Shown here one piece after another: positions 17,734-26,194 of a DNA stretch of 64,000 bases; within the stretch, counting starts at the first letter, position 1; every line of letters starts with the position of its first letter. Origin of the DNA: Acidobacteriota bacterium (GTDB lineage: Bacteria; Acidobacteriota; Terriglobia; Terriglobales; Acidobacteriaceae); the NCBI GenBank assembly GCA_021793405.1, contig JAJYSV010000001.1, positions 62,001 to 126,000 of the forward strand. Direction: 5' to 3'. A program made the translations under genes and the position numbers. Under the pieces are notes generated by a model. That model saw nothing but the letters and a program-made list of their open reading frames with translations, did no database searches and had not been told where the DNA came from.

Positions 17734-18900
17734 CTAGATGCGGACCAAATCTCGCTGCACCCGGCCTGTCACCTTCGCCTCGCCGGGACGCGTCATCATG
17801 TCGATTTCGCTGCGCACGCCAAACTCCGGCAGATAAATCCCAGGTTCGACGGAAAAACACGTGTTCGGCAGAATCAGACGCTCGTCATGCGTTTCGAAAT
17901 TATCCAGATGCGCGCCGTTGCCGTGAATTTCCGTGGCGATATTGTGGCCGGTGCGATGGGTGAAGTAGTCGCCAAATCCTGCCGCCCGGATCACATTGCG
18001 AGCTGCGTCGTCGGCCTGCCAACCAGCGATAGGCTCCTGGGCCGCGAAGGCGCGCTCGACGAGCTGAATGGTGGCATCGCGGGCCGCAATAACGGCTTCG
18101 AAGACTTGTTGTTCACGCGCGCTGGGCTCTCTGCCCACTACTCCGGTCCAGGTAATGTCGTAGAAAACTGTGCCCGGCGCATTCTTGCGCGCCCAGATAT
18201 CGATCAGCACAAAGTCACCCGCCGCGATGGGCAGCGTATGCTCCACTGTTGACTCATAGTGGGAATCGGAACTGTTGCGGTTGACGGAAACATTCGGTCC
18301 GCTGTCCCAGACGAGATCTTCGCGCCGCATGGCTTCCTGGAGCCAGGAGACCATGGCAAACTCCGTTGTGCCGCCCACACGCACGCGCTGTCCGATCTGC
18401 CGAAAGCCTTCCGCGAGGATCGCGTCGAGAGATCGCTGAGCGGCGTAGTGGCTGGCCATCTGCTGCTCGGTCAGAACGGCTTCAAAATGGCTGACCAGGT
18501 CCGCGGAGCTGACAATTTCCTTGCCTAGCTCGCGTAGCAATTCCACCGTGCCGGCATCGACCAGAGAAATATACATGATGGCGTTGCGCGGGGAATATTG
18601 CATGGCCAGACGCGTACGATTTTCAAGCATCGCCGCCAGCTGCGCTTCCAGTTCCTGCCAGGTGGAGTAGAAGGCTTTGGAGCCGGGCAGCGGATCGAGC
18701 CTTCCCTGCTCAATGCGATGCACCAGTTTCTTCGGTTCTCCATGCGCAGGAATCAGATAGAACCAGCGGCGCGTGACGTGCAGCGAGTCGCTTAAACCGA
18801 GGATGCGATAGGCCAGCGGATCGCGATGGTGATGATCGTAAAACAGCCAGCCGTCAAGCTTGGCCTGCTGCAGGGCGGACTGGATCGCTTCAAGTTCCAT
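17734..18900 (-). CDS. M24 family metallopeptidase, Xaa-Pro aminopeptidase-like
   Basis: 388 aa. Creatinase-type N-terminal domain (about 1-145) followed by the pita-bread catalytic domain. Metal ligands can be assigned: Asp in VLIDIWARKN and Asp in FYDITWTG, His in HRTGHNIATEIHG, Glu in FSVEPGIYLP and Glu in VRSEIDMM. All five are present, so the enzyme is predicted active, probably removing N-terminal residues before proline. A cytoplasmic location is likely as no signal peptide is seen. The next gene (msrB) starts in the same direction further upstream with its own ribosome site. Confidence 0.9.
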   Translation of the reverse strand: MELEAIQSALQQAKLDGWLFYDHHHRDPLAYRILGLSDSLHVTRRWFYLIPAHGEPKKLVHRIEQGRLDPLPGSKAFYSTWQELEAQLAAMLENRTRLAMQYSPRNAIMYISLVDAGTVELLRELGKEIVSSADLVSHFEAVLTEQQMASHYAAQRSLDAILAEGFRQIGQRVRVGGTTEFAMVSWLQEAMRREDLVWDSGPNVSVNRNSSDSHYESTVEHTLPIAAGDFVLIDIWARKNAPGTVFYDITWTGVVGREPSAREQQVFEAVIAARDATIQLVERAFAAQEPIAGWQADDAARNVIRAAGFGDYFTHRTGHNIATEIHGNGAHLDNFETHDERLILPNTCFSVEPGIYLPEFGVRSEIDMMTRPGEAKVTGRVQRDLVRI

Positions 18901-18956
18901 CAGGAAGGTTTGATTGTAATCTCTCCGTTTGCAGGACGCAGTCGAAGATGCGGCTT

Positions 18957-19370
18957 CTATTCCTTTTCAAACTTCAGGGCTGCGGAATTGATACAGTAGC
19001 GCAGGCCGGTCGGCTTGGGCCCGTCGGGGAAAATGTGGCCGAGATGAGCGCCGCAGCGAGCGCACGTCGCTTCCACACGACGCATCCCATGGCTCGTATC
19101 CTCGTGCGTTTCGACGGAGTCAGGCGTGACGGGAAGCCAGAAGCTTGGCCAGCCGGAGCCGGATTCAAACTTGGTGTCGGACTTGAACAGTTCCGCATCG
19201 CAGTCCACGCAGCGATAGATTCCGTCGTCGTGATTTTGATAGAGCGCACCGGAAAAAGCCGGCTCTGTTCCCTTCTCGCGGGTCACATAATACTGTTCCG
19301 GCGTCAGCTGTTGACGCCACTCGGCATCACTCTTCTGAATTTTTTCGGTTTTTTGCGCGTTCTGTGTCAT
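18957..19370 (-). CDS. msrB: Peptide-methionine (R)-S-oxide reductase
   Basis: 137 aa, full length for MsrB. It reduces methionine-R-sulfoxide in proteins. Zinc-binding pairs CVDC (about 54) and CARC (about 101) are present; [10 protein letters not shown] and the catalytic Cys in [13 protein letters not shown] (about 127) are intact. No signal peptide, so it acts in the cytoplasm. It lies directly upstream of the tRNA-Phe gene on the opposite strand. Confidence 0.95.
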   Translation of the reverse strand: MTQNAQKTEKIQKSDAEWRQQLTPEQYYVTREKGTEPAFSGALYQNHDDGIYRCVDCDAELFKSDTKFESGSGWPSFWLPVTPDSVETHEDTSHGMRRVEATCARCGAHLGHIFPDGPKPTGLRYCINSAALKFEKE

Positions 19371-19526
19371 GGCTTCCTCGCTGCTTTCAGAGTATGCTGG
19401 CCGGCTTTGTCCTTCAACTCTGTTTGGCAGTCTTCGCCACGGTTGATATACTCACCAAGAAGCAATAATCGGAAATCTTCATTTCCCTCCACTCGTGTGT
19501 AGAATTCCCTTCCGGAAAATCTCCAC

Positions 19527-19601
19527 GGCCAGGTAGCTCAGTGGTAGAGCGCAGCCCTGAAAAGGCTGGCGTCGGGGGTTCAATTCCCTCCCTGGCCACC
19601 A
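19527..19601 (+). tRNA. tRNA-Phe (GAA)
   Basis: A complete cloverleaf can be drawn. Acceptor stem GGCCAGG/CCTGGCC (19527-19533 and 19591-19597) is followed by discriminator A and encoded CCA. The D-arm contains AGCTCAGTGGTAGAGC. The anticodon stem CAGCC/GGCTG encloses loop CTGAAAA, giving anticodon GAA. The T-arm has the TTCAATT loop. Its 3' half is the integration target of the island that starts here. Confidence 0.96.
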
Positions 19602-19606
19602 CATTT
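19557..19606. repeat. attL, left 50-bp direct repeat
   Basis: It begins in the anticodon loop (CTGAAAAGGCTGG...) and runs 5 bp past the CCA to ACATTT. It matches 51498-51547 base for base and regenerates the tRNA 3' end at the insertion site. The flanking bases on each side differ from attR. Confidence 0.92.
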
Positions 19607-19672
19607 CAAAGGACTTGCACGATTCGCCCTGCAAAATCCAACCCACACTCAACCCACATTCGCCAAATAAGT

Positions 19673-20893
19673 TCACGAAACCGCCCATTCTACAGGCGTT
19701 CCCGCATTTACCGACGCTGTGAGCAGATCATCCACGATGCGTGTGTGCGCGCGCCGTTTCGAGGGAGTGGCCGCCTTGGCATACAGGTCAAGAGTGGTTT
19801 TGCTCTGTGCGTGACGCAACAATTCCTGCGTGACCTTGACGTTCTCGTCGTTATCGATCAGCCAAGTCGAAATCGATCTTCGGAACGTATGCCAACCGAC
19901 TGCTCCCGTGATCCCCGCTGCCGCCGCGGCAACCCTCAGATGGTTCGCGACCAACGTGTTCGCGCGAAACGGCTTCTTGCCACGCATCCTTGGGCTGGCA
20001 AACACCCAATCCGACGAAGCGGCATAGGGCGTCTCCCGTCGCCAGGCCTGCAGCGAGTTGAGTACGGAGATGGCAAGCGGCATTCGGCTACTGGAGGCAT
20101 TGGTTTTGGTTTCACCGACGACGCCGGAAACGATCGCGCGTCGCACGTGAAGCACCCCCGTATCGAAGTCGATGTCCTGCCAGCGCAGCGCCAACAACTC
20201 ACTGACGCGCAATCCTGTCGTTGCATCGAGCCAGGCCATCGTCTTGACTGGCTCTTTGAGGTACGTCAGGATGGCTATCGTTTCTCCCGTCGTGAGAATG
20301 GTGTGCTCACGGGTTGATTGCCCGCTCTGCCGCACATACTTCATTGGATTTGCCTGCGCATCTCTGGGCAGGAATCCGTGACGGATGCCATGGCGAAATA
20401 CGACACTCATGATGTTGCGGATTTTCAATCGTGTTCCATTCGCCAACTTGTCGGGTCCGCGGCCTAATTCAGCAAGCCAGTCCTCGATAGCAATCGGCTC
20501 CATTTCGCTGATCAGAGCCTTTCCCCATCTCGGCACAATCCAGAGGTTGAGATAACGCCGGTTAGCGTCAATCGTGGAATGCGCCTTGGGAGACCTTGCA
20601 TTCTGCTGATCTCCGTCCAGTTCTCTTGCGATGTAGTGTTTCGCCAGGTCCGCAAATGTCATCCCCATGACTGACAGACGCGGAGTTGTCGTGTTGATGT
20701 TGATCCGAAGCGCCTCGGCGGCTTTTTCAGCAGCCGCCTTCGTGCGATAGTCGAGAAGGGTCCCAATCACGCGATTGTTTTCCTTTCGCGAACCGTCCGC
20801 GTGAATGCTCCGCCAGCGGAACACCCACACGTCGGGTCCATTCTTCCGCGCAATGCGTCGAATGCTTCCTTGTTGATAGCGTGTATTGCTCAA
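19673..20893 (-). CDS. Tyrosine recombinase (integrase) of the island
   Basis: 406 aa. I choose the TTG at 20893: GGAGG lies 8 nt upstream, it overlaps the stop of the previous gene (TTGA), and it gives the normal integrase opening YQQGSIRRIARKNG. An N-terminal SAM-like core-binding domain (FADLAKHYIARE... about 85-190) precedes the catalytic domain: Arg in TTGLRVSELLALRW, HTFRRSISTWL, His in LLRHAQSKTTLDLY and the Tyr nucleophile at its end. All key residues are present. It presumably integrates and excises the island at tRNA-Phe. Confidence 0.93.
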   Translation of the reverse strand: MSNTRYQQGSIRRIARKNGPDVWVFRWRSIHADGSRKENNRVIGTLLDYRTKAAAEKAAEALRININTTTPRLSVMGMTFADLAKHYIARELDGDQQNARSPKAHSTIDANRRYLNLWIVPRWGKALISEMEPIAIEDWLAELGRGPDKLANGTRLKIRNIMSVVFRHGIRHGFLPRDAQANPMKYVRQSGQSTREHTILTTGETIAILTYLKEPVKTMAWLDATTGLRVSELLALRWQDIDFDTGVLHVRRAIVSGVVGETKTNASSSRMPLAISVLNSLQAWRRETPYAASSDWVFASPRMRGKKPFRANTLVANHLRVAAAAAGITGAVGWHTFRRSISTWLIDNDENVKVTQELLRHAQSKTTLDLYAKAATPSKRRAHTRIVDDLLTASVNAGTPVEWAVS

Positions 20894-21153
20894 TTCGGTT
20901 TCCTCCGATTCGAGCAACACGGATGGCATTCTGAGTTTACCTTCCGCTGCATCCACTCGCGAACTTCTGAACGAAGAAAGCGCCAGGTTTTGCGTTCGCC
21001 TTCCCCCAGCGGATGGGCGGGGATATCCCCGTCCCGGGCCATTTGCTGTACTGTTCGGTGGTGGAGGCCAATCATGACCGCAATCTCCAAGGCGTCCACA
21101 TAGTACTCGATCGCGGTTGTAGGTTCAGGGAGCGGAATTTCTATCTGAGTCAT
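20890..21153 (-). CDS. AlpA/excisionase-like helix-turn-helix protein
   Basis: 87 aa. A MerR-type wHTH typical of excisionases: YYVDALEIAVMIGLHHRTVQQMARDGDIPAHPLGEGERKTWRF (about 17-59), with the wing in the GEGERKTW turn, then a basic tail. Its stop overlaps the integrase start by 4 bp, so the pair is an operon. In islands and prophages such proteins direct excision or control integrase expression. Confidence 0.85.
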   Translation of the reverse strand: MTQIEIPLPEPTTAIEYYVDALEIAVMIGLHHRTVQQMARDGDIPAHPLGEGERKTWRFLRSEVREWMQRKVNSECHPCCSNRRKPN

Positions 21154-21270
21154 CGTTTACTTTCCGTTACGTTACCTGCGCTTCGTTTGGCACAGGGCTG
21201 CGCCGAAGGTACTCCGGTGCTGCTGACTCGACTATGCCGAAGGAAGCTTTTCTACCAATGCGTCACCAAT

Positions 21271-21314
21271 GTTTTATTTCCTATTGCGAACGGTTTTATT
21301 TCTTATTGCGAACG
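21271..21314. repeat. Two tandem 22-bp direct repeats
   Basis: Copies at 21271-21292 and 21293-21314 (GTTTTATTTCYTATTGCGAA + CG) differ at one base and abut exactly. They lie in the AT-rich divergent gap between the AlpA-like gene and the MarR-like regulator. Candidates are excisionase or regulator binding sites. Confidence 0.7.
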
Positions 21315-21405
21315 ATTTCCCCCTCTGGGCGCCCATTACCGGCAGACAGCAATTTACCTATGTCATTACAAACACAGGGATTACAATCGCAATTGGCCTC
21401 GTAAT

Positions 21406-21427
21406 ATACTTGCAGATATGCAAGTAT
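21406..21427. promoter_or_regulatory. Perfect 9-bp inverted repeat over the start of the MarR-like gene
   Basis: ATACTTGCA (21406-21414) and TGCAAGTAT (21419-21427) flank a 4-bp spacer. The ATG at 21418 lies inside. This is a strong candidate operator for autoregulation by the encoded winged-helix protein. Confidence 0.65.
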
Positions 21428-21972
21428 CGAGGAAATTCGAGCGACTGGTTCGGGCCATGGCGCCTTCCGGCAATCTGTTTTTTCTGCTCAGCCTGCAGGA
21501 ACTCCGAAGGCAGGGCCTGACGTTTTTGGCCTTCTACATCCTGCAGCGAACCATCGAGGAGCGAGCATTCTTCGAGGTCTGGGCTCGCCGGGAGACCGGG
21601 CTGGACGACTATGAGGTCAGCCGCGCCTGTGCGCTGCTCGCGCGAAGCGGTCTCATTGAAAAAAAGAAATACGGAGCGGATGCCCGAGTTCGAGTACTCA
21701 CACCGACGGATCGGGGAGTTCATGTCCTGAACACGATCCTGTCGACGGCTGCCGAGCGACTCAAGGAGGGCGTGCCGCGTTCAGGACGTTTGCGGCGGGT
21801 GTCCGAGGCGGCTCAATTGCTTCAACAAGGCAATCGCATTCTCCTCGGGCCGCTGCAACTGTCGTTCTTCGATACCGATTTGTTTGAGGATGAAGCCCCG
21901 AAATCGGTAAGGAAGAAGCGTAAAGCCAGGAAGCCTGCCCAGGGTCGTCCCAAGCGATCGGAACCCTCGTAG
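21418..21972 (+). CDS. MarR-like winged-helix transcription regulator
   Basis: 184 aa. Residues about 15-125 look like a MarR fold: helices around LFFLLSLQELRRQGLTF, the recognition region DYEVSRACALLARSGLIEKKKYG and the wing DARVRVLTPTDRGVHVL. The C-terminus is an unusual basic extension (PKSVRKKRKARKPAQGRPK). The ATG at 21418 is chosen because it starts within a palindrome and the protein upstream of it is not family-like. It has no Shine-Dalgarno in the normal place, so translation may be leaderless. Probably regulates itself and perhaps the neighbouring integration genes. Confidence 0.72.
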   Translation: MQVSRKFERLVRAMAPSGNLFFLLSLQELRRQGLTFLAFYILQRTIEERAFFEVWARRETGLDDYEVSRACALLARSGLIEKKKYGADARVRVLTPTDRGVHVLNTILSTAAERLKEGVPRSGRLRRVSEAAQLLQQGNRILLGPLQLSFFDTDLFEDEAPKSVRKKRKARKPAQGRPKRSEPS

Positions 21973-22199
21973 AGCCTTTTGGAACATCTTGCCAGCTACT
22001 TCTTGTGGCTTGGCAACTGTCTTCAGCCGCGCGGTGTCGCAGAGGCCTTCGGTGGCAGAGCTTCGGCTGCCATAATTGTTACCTTTGTCGCGTCAATTCG
22101 CTTGGCACTGCCGTTTCTGCATTCAGCATGTGGTACGCTCCCCTCGGGAGTCTCCTTCGTAAATCGGGTAGTTGGCTGATGCACCGCTGCATGCCGCAT

Positions 22200-22217
22200 T
22201 CGGAGAATGATCTCCGA
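22200..22217. promoter_or_regulatory. 7-bp inverted repeat upstream of the DUF5131 unit
   Basis: TCGGAGA (22200-22206) and TCTCCGA (22211-22217) are separated by ATGA. It lies about 90 bp before the 231-aa gene and could be an operator or a small hairpin. The remaining DNA between 21973 and 22307 shows no convincing gene, only a 25-codon ORF (22217-22294) of doubtful value. Confidence 0.4.
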
Positions 22218-22307
22218 TGGAGCAAGAATTCGCAAACCTGATGTCCGCCGTGGTACGGGCTGCGCGGCCTTCAGCCACCTTGGGCAATCAGTAAACTTGG
22301 AGGCAGC

Positions 22308-23003
22308 ATGAGGAATGAACCTTATACGAAGAGATTTGACAAAATGTCAAATCTCTCCACAGAACTCCAGCGGGTAGAGAAAACGTATATCCCCACCGAG
22401 AGCGCCAAGTTAGCGCAGACACGGAACTCTGTTGTTGGAGGTCTCCAAGCATTCGGGAACAGCCGCTTCCAACTCGGGCGCGTGTTGCGCCAATACAAAA
22501 TGCACTTTAAGTCTGGGCACGGCTGGGTAGCGGCAGCCAAGCTCATCGCTGCCGCCATGGATCGCGAGGAGAGGACTGTTTTCAGGATTATTGAAGACTA
22601 CGAGCGGGCAAGCCAGTTGCCTGCAATCCTCCTCGAGGCAATGCTGGAACAGCAGATCGAGCCGGCAGCAGCGAAGAATATTGACGTCGTTGAGGCTCTG
22701 CTCCGGATACCGGAGCCGAAGACAAGCGAGAAGGCGTCGGCCGTCGTTCGCGAGGCTTTCAAAACGCACGTGCTGCAAAAGACCAAGAAAGCATCGGCCA
22801 AGCCGGACCTGGAAGCATTCGCCAATCGAATTGTGAAGCAGTTTGAAGATCGCTACCGCTCTGCCGCACCCCAGCAGAGGGACGCGGAGGTGCAGTACAT
22901 CCTTGAACTGCTGATCAACAGTCTGCGGGCCCCGATCCGCGAACTGCGGCAATTCGGCCGTCCAACCCTGGTGCCTAAACCGCCGAAGCAAGGGGCCGCG
23001 TGA
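22308..23003 (+). CDS. Unknown 231-aa protein coupled to DUF5131
   Basis: GGAGG stands 5 nt before the ATG. The protein is mostly helical and charged: LAQTRNSVVGGLQAFGNSRFQLGRVLRQYK (helix with basic face), HGWVAAAKLIAAAMDREERTVFRIIEDYERA resembling a DNA-binding helical segment, and a C-terminal PIRELRQFGRPTL. No family is recognised. Its stop overlaps the GTG of the DUF5131 gene (GTGA), implying joint translation. Proteins of this DUF family usually pair with TcmP methyltransferase-like partners; this partner looks different. Confidence 0.72.
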   Translation: MRNEPYTKRFDKMSNLSTELQRVEKTYIPTESAKLAQTRNSVVGGLQAFGNSRFQLGRVLRQYKMHFKSGHGWVAAAKLIAAAMDREERTVFRIIEDYERASQLPAILLEAMLEQQIEPAAAKNIDVVEALLRIPEPKTSEKASAVVREAFKTHVLQKTKKASAKPDLEAFANRIVKQFEDRYRSAAPQQRDAEVQYILELLINSLRAPIRELRQFGRPTLVPKPPKQGAA

Positions 23004-23953
23004 GCCTGGATTCCTCCGGAATCTCATGGACCGACGGAACGCTCAACAGCCTGTACGGTTGCGTGGAGTGCTCCGTCGGCTGCCGCCTCTGCTACGCCGT
23101 GGGCCGGGTCTACCGGAATTCGTGCAATCCTAAACGAAACGGCGACGGGAGCTTCAACGGCTTGGTAAAGAATGGGCGCTTCACAGGCAAACTACTCTTC
23201 GACCCGGCGCATTTGTATGCGGTGTTGACGGACCGGCATCCGAAAATGATCTTCGTGAATGAATTCTCCGACCTTCTGCACGATGCGCTGCCGATGGAAT
23301 TGATTCTGGAACACGTCCGAGTTTTCCGGGCGGCATCGTGGCATCAGTTTCAGGTTCTGACGAAGCGCAGCCATCGACTGGCTGCACTCAACGAGTCCGT
23401 CCTCGCTGAGTTCGGCTCCTGGCCGGAAAATCTATGGCTTGGCGTTTCCGTTTGTTCGGGAACGAAGCTCGAGATGCAGCGCATCGAGCATCTTGGCGCC
23501 ACGGACGGAGACCTCAAGTGGGTCTCGTTCGAGCCCTGGGTTTCCGATATGAATGCGCCGCTACGCGAAACATCTCCGAATCTTCGGCACATGCTGCGGA
23601 AGAACAAGGTCGCGTGGACTGTGATTGGCGGCGAATCCGGACCACGCGCGGATACGAACCTGATGACACTCGACGATGCGCGATATCTTCTCGAGGAGAG
23701 CAAGGCAGCTGGCTCGAAGGTGCATTTCAAGCAACTCGGAACAGCACTCGCGATTCAGCGTGGTGTTTACTCGACCCGCGGTAAAGGCGAGCATCGCGCC
23801 AAAGGTGGCAACCCTGACCAATGGCCAGAGGACCTGAACATCCGCGAATGGCCGGAAGTGCCCTGGAAGAGTGTGGCAGAGCCGCCGGAGTTCTATCCGG
23901 CCTACAACTCTGGTCAATGGAAGCACTATCGACTTGCTGCCGGACAGAAGTAG
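23000..23953 (+). CDS. Phage Gp37/Gp68-like DUF5131 family protein
   Basis: 317 aa, full length. Hallmarks are present: SGISWTDGTLNSLYGCVECSVGCRLCYA at residues 5-32 with the three-Cys cluster (CxxxxxGCxxCYA), FVNEFSDLLHDALPM, HQFQVLTKRSHRLA, LWLGVSVCSGTK, KWVSFEPWVSDM, VIGGESGPRA and the C-terminal FKQLGT. The Cys cluster and TIM-barrel-like motif order suggest a distant radical-SAM-like fold. Members occur in phages and islands, and the reaction is unknown. It starts with GTG inside the previous gene's stop. Confidence 0.87.
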   Translation: MSLDSSGISWTDGTLNSLYGCVECSVGCRLCYAVGRVYRNSCNPKRNGDGSFNGLVKNGRFTGKLLFDPAHLYAVLTDRHPKMIFVNEFSDLLHDALPMELILEHVRVFRAASWHQFQVLTKRSHRLAALNESVLAEFGSWPENLWLGVSVCSGTKLEMQRIEHLGATDGDLKWVSFEPWVSDMNAPLRETSPNLRHMLRKNKVAWTVIGGESGPRADTNLMTLDDARYLLEESKAAGSKVHFKQLGTALAIQRGVYSTRGKGEHRAKGGNPDQWPEDLNIREWPEVPWKSVAEPPEFYPAYNSGQWKHYRLAAGQK

Positions 23954-24006
23954 CCGCCAGGTTGCACGCAATCAGTTCCTATCCTCAGCGAATTGCTTCT
24001 CGAATT

Positions 24007-24582
24007 CTACGGCTTTGCAATACGCTTCGTTCGGGCGGCTTTCGCTGAAAGTCTCGTTGGCAGCGCTTCGGCCATTTTCAATGCCGCAGCCGATTCCGCT
24101 TGTAGAAGTACCTTCGTGGAACTTAGCCGTAGCCTGGCGTACCAATTCGCAATAGAAGAAATGGAACTGCTCTCCTCTTCCGCTTGCAGCCATTCGATCG
24201 ACTCCAACTTCTTCGAGGCCGATTGCTGAAGAAAGTCTGTCGCCAACTGGCGTTTGCCACCTGCCCACAATACCAACAGCGCGACTCGAAGGTCGGCATC
24301 GAGATCGCCGCTGGGGCCATCCTCGATAAGTGTGTGCCAGCCATTCTTCAGAAATTTCCTGCCCGCTGGAGTGATGCTGTGGTCCGTTCGGCGTCGGGCG
24401 CCTGATTTTCCCTGGCGAACGAACCCGGCTTCCAATAGTCTTTGGAGCGCCGGAATCGTCGCTCCGGGTGAAAGCCCGGCCGCTTTTTGAAAATCGTACG
24501 GAGTCGAAATCCCGCTATCGATCAGGGCCAGGACAAACAGATCGAGATCCGTCCGGCGCCGTTTGTCACGTGTCTCAGGCAT
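24007..24582 (-). CDS. PadR-like winged-helix regulator
   Basis: 191 aa. Residues 10-80 form a wHTH: LDLFVLALIDSGISTPYDFQKAAGLSPGATIPALQRLLEAGFVRQG, then the wing RRTDHSITPAGRKFL. The PadR-type LIDSGISTPYDFQ opening is clear. The C-terminal half is helical with a Ser/Glu-rich patch (AEEESSSISSI) and would be the dimerisation part. It runs convergent to the DUF5131 pair and ends 54 bp from it. The target is unknown. Confidence 0.78.
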   Translation of the reverse strand: MPETRDKRRRTDLDLFVLALIDSGISTPYDFQKAAGLSPGATIPALQRLLEAGFVRQGKSGARRRTDHSITPAGRKFLKNGWHTLIEDGPSGDLDADLRVALLVLWAGGKRQLATDFLQQSASKKLESIEWLQAEEESSSISSIANWYARLRLSSTKVLLQAESAAALKMAEALPTRLSAKAARTKRIAKP

Positions 24583-24719
24583 CTGCGATCAGTATACGGA
24601 CCACGTACCCCGAGCGCGACGAACCTGCGGCGCCCGGGATGCGTGAGTCTTGGATCTGACGTTATTATTGGCCCCGTTTCCTGCGCCAGCTACCTTTACA
24701 GAAGGCAGCCATTTCATCT

Positions 24720-24959
24720 TCATCTCGCTGCCAACGCGGCAACGTGCGATTCAAGGAGTGCGGTCATACGGTATGGATCAGAAAGGTCGACGAGGGTCAG
24801 TCTGTTTGCGTTCCAGATCCTTTCAAGGCCTGCTGCGAGATTGCCTAACGTTGGGATTTGCGAACGGAAACGCACCAGAGCAGCCGAGGCATAAATCGAA
24901 AACAGGACACGAGCTTCAATCGGAAGCTCTGCGAACGGTACATGCAATGAAGTTTTCAT
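24720..24959 (-). CDS. Possible 79-aa protein, unknown
   Basis: The product has a natural composition (VPFAELPIEARVLFSIYASAALVRF, then LERIWNANRLTLVDLSDPYRM), but there is no strong ribosome site and the opposite strand is also open. The rest of 24583-25375 contains nothing I can support as a gene. Confidence 0.35.
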   Translation of the reverse strand: MKTSLHVPFAELPIEARVLFSIYASAALVRFRSQIPTLGNLAAGLERIWNANRLTLVDLSDPYRMTALLESHVAALAAR

Positions 24960-25375
24960 GCTTTGATTCTGACTGATCCGTCTCCCCTACCAAACACAAG
25001 GAAAAAGCTACGAGATCGCCTCGGTCTGCGATGATTCTTAATTGAGATCAACAATGAATCACTGGAGTCCCGATCGACGCAGTAGATAGAATCGGCGTTG
25101 GGATCGGCGTCTATCAGTAGCTATCCTCAAAATCAGAGCGTAAGTCTTGCGAAGTGCTGAGGTTGCGGGGCCGAATGCAACAGTGGTGAGTGAGCCAAAT
25201 TTCCGTACGGCTGGCACGGACTTTGAACGGTCTCGCAGATCCGGGAGAGGGTTCTGACGCCCGAAATGTCCGGAAGGCCGGTTGTAACTGCCTCCAAAAG
25301 CACCGGGTAAAGGGAAGGAAGGTTCCCCATCCGCCAAGTTAACATTGAATAGAAAGATTTCCCCGTTAGTCCGTC

Positions 25376-26110
25376 ATGACTCTAAATGCCTGTCGCGTAT
25401 CGATCACTGAGCCGTTCCAAATTCGCATCGTTGCTGGCTGGTTCTCCATGGGATCCGACGTCGGTCAGAGTGTGGAAGGCCCTGTTCATCGCGTCTGGCT
25501 CGATTCCTTTGCCATGGCGGCAACCCAAATCACCGTTGAAGAGTACGCGCGGTTTCTGGACGCCACGGGGAACGTGCCGCCCCCATACTGGAGCGATCCC
25601 AACTTCTCTCATCCTCAGCAACCTGTGGTGGCGGTATCGTGGTTGGATGCTGTGGCATATTGCGCGTGGCTTTCGTCGATGACCGGCTCGCACTATCGGC
25701 TTCCTACAGAAGCCGAATGGGAGCGGGCCGCGCGGGGCGGCGCCGAGGGGATGTTATTCCCCTGGGGCAATGAACCGCCGATTTCACGCCCGGCCTACCA
25801 CACTCGTTGGAAAACCGGGCCTGAGCCGGTCGGGCAATCACAGCCGAATGCCTTCGGATTGTTCGACATGTGCGAGAACGTGCATGAGTGGTGCAGCGAC
25901 TGGTACGGGCCCGACTACTATGCGATTTCACCGGACCGGAATCCGCAGGGACCGGAAGAAGGCAAGAGAAAAGCTTCGCGCGGAGGTTCCTGGCGGCACC
26001 AAATCAAGATTTCACGATGCTCGGCACGTTCCAGCATCCCGCCGGAATTCAAATACGCTGATTATGGCTTTCGGGTCGTTTGCGACGGGGCTCGTGGAGA
26101 CAAGCTCTGA
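25376..26110 (+). CDS. SUMF1/FGE-domain protein lacking the canonical catalytic Cys pair
   Basis: 244 aa covering the complete FGE-sulfatase fold: PFQIRIVAGWFSMGSD, ITVEEYARFLDA, VVAVSWLDAVAYCAWLSS, YRLPTEAEWERAARGG, FPWGNE, NAFGLFDMCENVHEWCSDWY, SRGGSWRHQ and YADYGFRVV. Formylglycine-generating enzymes carry two Cys in the GGS(F/Y)xC...C region; here the first position is Arg/His (GGSWRHQ) and only one Cys (SRCSARSS) remains. It is therefore more likely a C-type-lectin-like or other SUMF1 enzyme. It is convergent with the ACP-like gene. Confidence 0.85.
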   Translation: MTLNACRVSITEPFQIRIVAGWFSMGSDVGQSVEGPVHRVWLDSFAMAATQITVEEYARFLDATGNVPPPYWSDPNFSHPQQPVVAVSWLDAVAYCAWLSSMTGSHYRLPTEAEWERAARGGAEGMLFPWGNEPPISRPAYHTRWKTGPEPVGQSQPNAFGLFDMCENVHEWCSDWYGPDYYAISPDRNPQGPEEGKRKASRGGSWRHQIKISRCSARSSIPPEFKYADYGFRVVCDGARGDKL

Positions 26111-26194
26111 CCCGCTGTCGTTTACCCTTCGTCGGCCTTCCGGCAATATGGCCGCTCTGGGCCCCGGGTAACCTCGAATTTGTCGGAAGGCCGG

